The notes beneath the pieces are model-generated. The model did no database searches, was not told the DNA's origin, and saw nothing but the letters and a program-made list of their open reading frames with translations. A stretch of 7,992 nucleotides of DNA from Limisphaerales bacterium (GTDB lineage Bacteria > Verrucomicrobiota > Verrucomicrobiae > Limisphaerales > UBA11358): assembly GCA_003152145.1 (NCBI GenBank), contig PLZL01000079.1:1-7992 (forward strand), in the 5' to 3' direction. Below are positions 5,864 through 7,992 of this stretch, one piece after another. How positions within the stretch are numbered: position 1 is the first letter of the stretch; every line of letters starts with the position of its first letter. Both the position numbers and the translations under genes were made by a program.

Positions 5864-6637
5864 ATGCCTAAAAAACCCCGTTTCATTCATCCGGTCCGGC
5901 ATGTGAGAACCTGTTTGGGCTATACCCAAGCAGCTTTTGCGAAGTTATTGGGTCGCTCGACCATTACCATTCAGCGCGTCGAAAACGGCAGGTTGCCTCT
6001 TAGTCAGAAGTTGGCGGATATCATCATGGAGACAACCGGGGCAAATCCAACCGCGTTGCTAAAAGGCCAAGCTCTCGACTTGGACGGGGAACAGTTCACG
6101 AAGGAATCCAGTGGCCGCTACAAAGCAATGGTGTCGTTTGTTGACACTAAGAATCATCACCGGAACTTGCTTTGTTCTTGGATTGAGTTGCTGCTCATAG
6201 CTTCAGAGCGCGCTGGCCAGAACAAATCAAATTCCGTGGTAGTCACAATCACGGAATTTCTAAGGAAGCTGGCGATCGACTTTAACCTGGAGAAGAACAT
6301 TTACGGTTTTTTGGTTGAGCGCGGTGCGGTGAGAAAACGAGCTTACCGGGTCCAGAACTTACGCAAATTTCCTGATTACGCAAGGATCATCGGTTTCAAA
6401 GACAGCAGGCGCTATAAACCTGACAAGATTGTCAAATTTGAAATTCCCCAGGGATGGATTCCCAGTTTTGATCTCCTTAACGAGAAACCAATTCTTCCCA
6501 AAGAGCTTGAAAAGAAACATAAGAATAAGCTTTATCTGATTGATGGCGACCGGCCTATCCCCAAAGAAGTGCAAGACATGTTTAACCAAGCGCTTTATTG
6601 GAAGATCAAACAATTCCATCTGCACCACGGTGATTGA
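5864..6637 (+). CDS. XRE-family helix-turn-helix regulator with a long uncharacterised C-terminal region
   Basis: The protein has 257 residues from the ATG at 5864; a GTG at 5828 in frame would add 12 residues, but the ATG is preferred because it leaves the control region free. Residues about 13-60 are a lambda-repressor-type domain: VRTCLGYTQAAFAKLLGRS, then STITIQRVENG, then LSQKLADIIMETTG. Residues about 75-257 match nothing I know; they include SWIELLLIASERAG and a basic, aromatic C-terminus (ALYWKIKQFHLHH). The gene is divergent from the excisionase-initiator operon with 59 bases between the start codons, the classical arrangement of a lysogeny-type repressor. It looks clearly more AT-rich than the flanking integrase: one 60-base line counted by eye has 26 G+C here (6241) against 38 in the integrase (7081). 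A repressor role is likely but inferred from layout. Confidence 0.8.
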   Translation: MPKKPRFIHPVRHVRTCLGYTQAAFAKLLGRSTITIQRVENGRLPLSQKLADIIMETTGANPTALLKGQALDLDGEQFTKESSGRYKAMVSFVDTKNHHRNLLCSWIELLLIASERAGQNKSNSVVVTITEFLRKLAIDFNLEKNIYGFLVERGAVRKRAYRVQNLRKFPDYARIIGFKDSRRYKPDKIVKFEIPQGWIPSFDLLNEKPILPKELEKKHKNKLYLIDGDRPIPKEVQDMFNQALYWKIKQFHLHHGD

Positions 6638-6646
6638 CTAAGAGCG

Positions 6647-7870
6647 CTAAACGACTGCCACATCAGGCAAAACATTCGGCCCAAAATTCACCCGTTCTGC
6701 CATCGCCTTGCGATGTTCGTTGGCTAAGTGGCCATATACCTTGCCAATCAGCACGCCGCCGTCCTGATGGCCCACCCACGCGGCAATCGTCATGTAATCA
6801 ATCCCCGCCATCACGCAATAGCTGATGAAGTAATGCCGCAGGTCGTGAAAGCCGAAGCGTTGCAAACCCGCCGCCGCTCGAACCAGCCGCATCGTTTCCA
6901 CAAAACTTTTCGCCGGCAAATCCTGTGTCCCGCGTTGCGGTGACGGGAACAGCCAGACTGAATCCGGGGCCTTGCGCTCCAGCATGGCGCGCAACAGCTC
7001 TTCCAGTTGCGGATTAAAATCCACCACACGCGCCTTGCGATTCTTGGCCAAACCATCTGAGCCGATGGTCAGTTGCCTTTGCTGCCAGTCCACGTCCGAC
7101 CATTTCAAGCGCAGGGTTTCATCACGGCGCGACCCGCAACACGCCATCAGCCTCACATAATCGGCGAACTGCTGGCCGTTCTTGGATGCCTTCCCGCCCT
7201 CGGCGACTTCACACAGCCGGTTGATTTCTTCCCGCAATAGCAGGCTGCGCTTTTCGGGTGTCCACTTGAGCGGGCGCAGGTTCAGCGTCGGCAGCACCGT
7301 GATCCAGTTGTCGTCCACCGCCCGTCTCATCACGTTGCGGAAACAGGTGACTTCCAGATTCACCGTGCGGCCCGAGAGCCCGGCCCCTTGCCGCTTGGCA
7401 ATGTAGCTGTTCACCAGCGCCCGCGTGATGCGGTCCAGCCGGACATGGCCCAGGTGTTCCCGCCAATGGCCGATGATGATTTTTTCCGTGTAAAGCGTGC
7501 TTTCGCGTTTGGCGTCCTTGACCTGTTCGTAATAGTTGAAGTATTGGTCCGCGTAATCGGAGAATTTCGGCGTGCGCTTGAGCACCGGCAGCGAACCCTT
7601 GCGCCGCTGCGTCAGCAGTTCCTGGAGCTTGGCGACGGCTTGCGCCTCCGTGTTGGCTCCCTCCAGTGGGACGCGCTTGACCCGCTTGTTGCCCGTCACC
7701 GGCTCCTCGATGGTGATCTGCGCGTAGTAACGCCCGCTGCGCTCCCACAGGCCCCGAATTGGGCGCTTGCGTTTGTCGCAGACCTTCCTGTATCTTGCGG
7801 CATGATGTTGACCGTTGCTGACAACTTTGTGCGGTGCGAGGCGATTGCTTTCGATGGCATTGGCTTGCAT
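6647..7870 (-). CDS. Tyrosine recombinase (phage-type integrase), complete
   Basis: The 407-residue protein is a full-length lambda-type integrase. Residues about 36-95 (GLWERSGRYYAQITIEEPVTG) resemble the N-terminal arm-binding AP2-like domain, about 100-190 the core-binding helical domain (FSDYADQYFNYYEQ through NVMRRAVDDNW), and about 215-395 the catalytic domain. The active-site set is complete: R248 in CCGSRRDE, probable K276 in GLAKNRKARVV, H342-x-x-R345 in FHDLRHYF, H368 in WVGHQDGG and nucleophile Y379 in KVYGHL. It should catalyse site-specific integration and excision of the element. The ATG at 7870 has no Shine-Dalgarno; the best promoter predicts an almost leaderless mRNA. Its stop converges on the XRE gene stop with 9 bases between. 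The start codon lies 80 bases from the 5' end of a tRNA-Leu, whereas most integrases lie beside a tRNA 3' end. Confidence 0.95.
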   Translation of the reverse strand: MQANAIESNRLAPHKVVSNGQHHAARYRKVCDKRKRPIRGLWERSGRYYAQITIEEPVTGNKRVKRVPLEGANTEAQAVAKLQELLTQRRKGSLPVLKRTPKFSDYADQYFNYYEQVKDAKRESTLYTEKIIIGHWREHLGHVRLDRITRALVNSYIAKRQGAGLSGRTVNLEVTCFRNVMRRAVDDNWITVLPTLNLRPLKWTPEKRSLLLREEINRLCEVAEGGKASKNGQQFADYVRLMACCGSRRDETLRLKWSDVDWQQRQLTIGSDGLAKNRKARVVDFNPQLEELLRAMLERKAPDSVWLFPSPQRGTQDLPAKSFVETMRLVRAAAGLQRFGFHDLRHYFISYCVMAGIDYMTIAAWVGHQDGGVLIGKVYGHLANEHRKAMAERVNFGPNVLPDVAVV

Positions 7871-7876
7871 GCCGTA

Positions 7877-7906
7877 ACTCTAGCACAAATACTAGCACAA
7901 CGTCAA
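7877..7906 (-). promoter_or_regulatory. Probable integrase promoter
   Basis: TTGACG (7906-7901) and TAGAGT (7882-7877) are separated by 18 bases on the minus strand. Transcription would begin about at the integrase ATG (7870), implying a leaderless or nearly leaderless message, which fits the absence of a Shine-Dalgarno. The -10 is a partial match (four of six). Confidence 0.45.
7880..7900. repeat. Direct repeat CTAGCACAA twice, over the integrase promoter
   Basis: CTAGCACAA is present at 7880-7888 and 7892-7900, a 12-base period. One copy covers part of the -10 and the other lies in the spacer of the predicted integrase promoter. Closely spaced direct repeats next to an integrase gene are typical of excisionase or integrase arm-binding sites, or of an operator; which one applies cannot be told. 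Confidence 0.65.
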
Positions 7907-7917
7907 TATCAAAGTGC

Positions 7918-7926
7918 TGGTATAGT
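7918..7926 (+). promoter_or_regulatory. Extended -10 promoter of the tRNA-Leu gene
   Basis: TGGTATAGT at 7918-7926 matches an extended -10 (TGnTATAAT with one mismatch) and would start transcription about 15-20 bases before the tRNA at 7951. No good -35 is seen, which an extended -10 can tolerate. If correct, the tRNA promoter lies between the integrase gene and the tRNA and is not displaced by the insertion. Confidence 0.45.
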
Positions 7927-7950
7927 AGAAAGTTCTAATAAAATCAGGGT

Positions 7951-7992
7951 GCCCACGTGGCGGAATTGGCAGACGCGCTAGATTCAGGTTCT
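7951..7992 (+). tRNA. tRNA-Leu (anticodon CAG), 5' half, cut by the window edge
   Basis: The 42 bases fold as the first half of a bacterial leucine tRNA: acceptor strand GCCCACG (7951-7957), TG, D-stem GCG/CGC (7960-7962 with 7974-7976) around the D-loop GAATTGGCAGA, G, anticodon strand CTAGA (7978-7982), loop TTCAGGT (7983-7989) with anticodon CAG at 7985-7987, and the start of the return strand TCT (7990-7992), which pairs with AGA. The D-arm is nearly identical to that of E. coli tRNA-Leu as I recall it. The variable arm, T-arm and 3' end lie outside the window, so it cannot be checked whether the gene is intact. Confidence 0.93.

Noticed and set aside
7388..7981. Plus-strand open frame of 197 codons ending inside the tRNA
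   Set aside because: It is antisense to the integrase, runs into the tRNA gene and has no recognisable domain.
1..7992. CRISPR array, rRNA or insertion sequence
   Set aside because: No regularly spaced identical repeats with unique spacers, no rRNA-like conserved blocks, and no transposase or terminal inverted repeats were seen; the only regular repeats are the RCC1 coding units.

Overview
The window most likely comes from a member of the Verrucomicrobiota (Pedosphaera/Limisphaera-like lineage). This is inferred from a secreted RCC1-repeat protein with a C-terminal module typical of that phylum, and from an ECF-type sigma factor sitting next to a serine/threonine kinase, a pairing common in Verrucomicrobiota and Planctomycetota. 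No database search was possible, so the taxon is an inference.

Left part (1-4071), all genes on the minus strand. The left edge cuts an unrecognised gene (289 to beyond 1). A 684-base gap with only small repeats follows. Then, in order of transcription, come an ECF-like sigma factor (4071-3451), a Ser/Thr kinase with one C-terminal membrane segment (3434-2484, 16 bases after the sigma stop) and an exported seven-repeat RCC1 beta-propeller protein (2347-974). Sigma factor and kinase look like an operon. The RCC1 gene may belong to it.

Right part (about 4300-7900) reads as a small integrated rolling-circle element of roughly 3.6 kb. A minus-strand operon encodes a small helix-turn-helix/excisionase-like protein (5804-5541), an HUH-type replication initiator with a two-tyrosine YxxxY motif (5544-4651) and a small protein resembling filamentous-phage ssDNA-binding proteins (4693-4364). 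These genes overlap and carry strong Shine-Dalgarno sites. A long GC-rich hairpin closes the operon at 4311-4353. A divergent XRE-type regulator (5864-6637) starts 60 bases from the operon and shares a control region holding a 5+5 inverted repeat. A complete tyrosine recombinase (7870-6647) converges on the regulator. A tRNA-Leu (anticodon CAG), cut by the right window edge, starts 80 bases beyond the recombinase start codon.

Together these genes suggest an element that integrates with a tyrosine recombinase, replicates through single-stranded DNA and keeps itself quiet with a divergent repressor. No coat, Zot-like assembly, relaxase or cargo gene is visible. It could be an integrative rolling-circle plasmid, a satellite, or a stripped filamentous or Microviridae-related prophage. 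The element ends were not found: no convincing direct repeat links the tRNA region to the left side.
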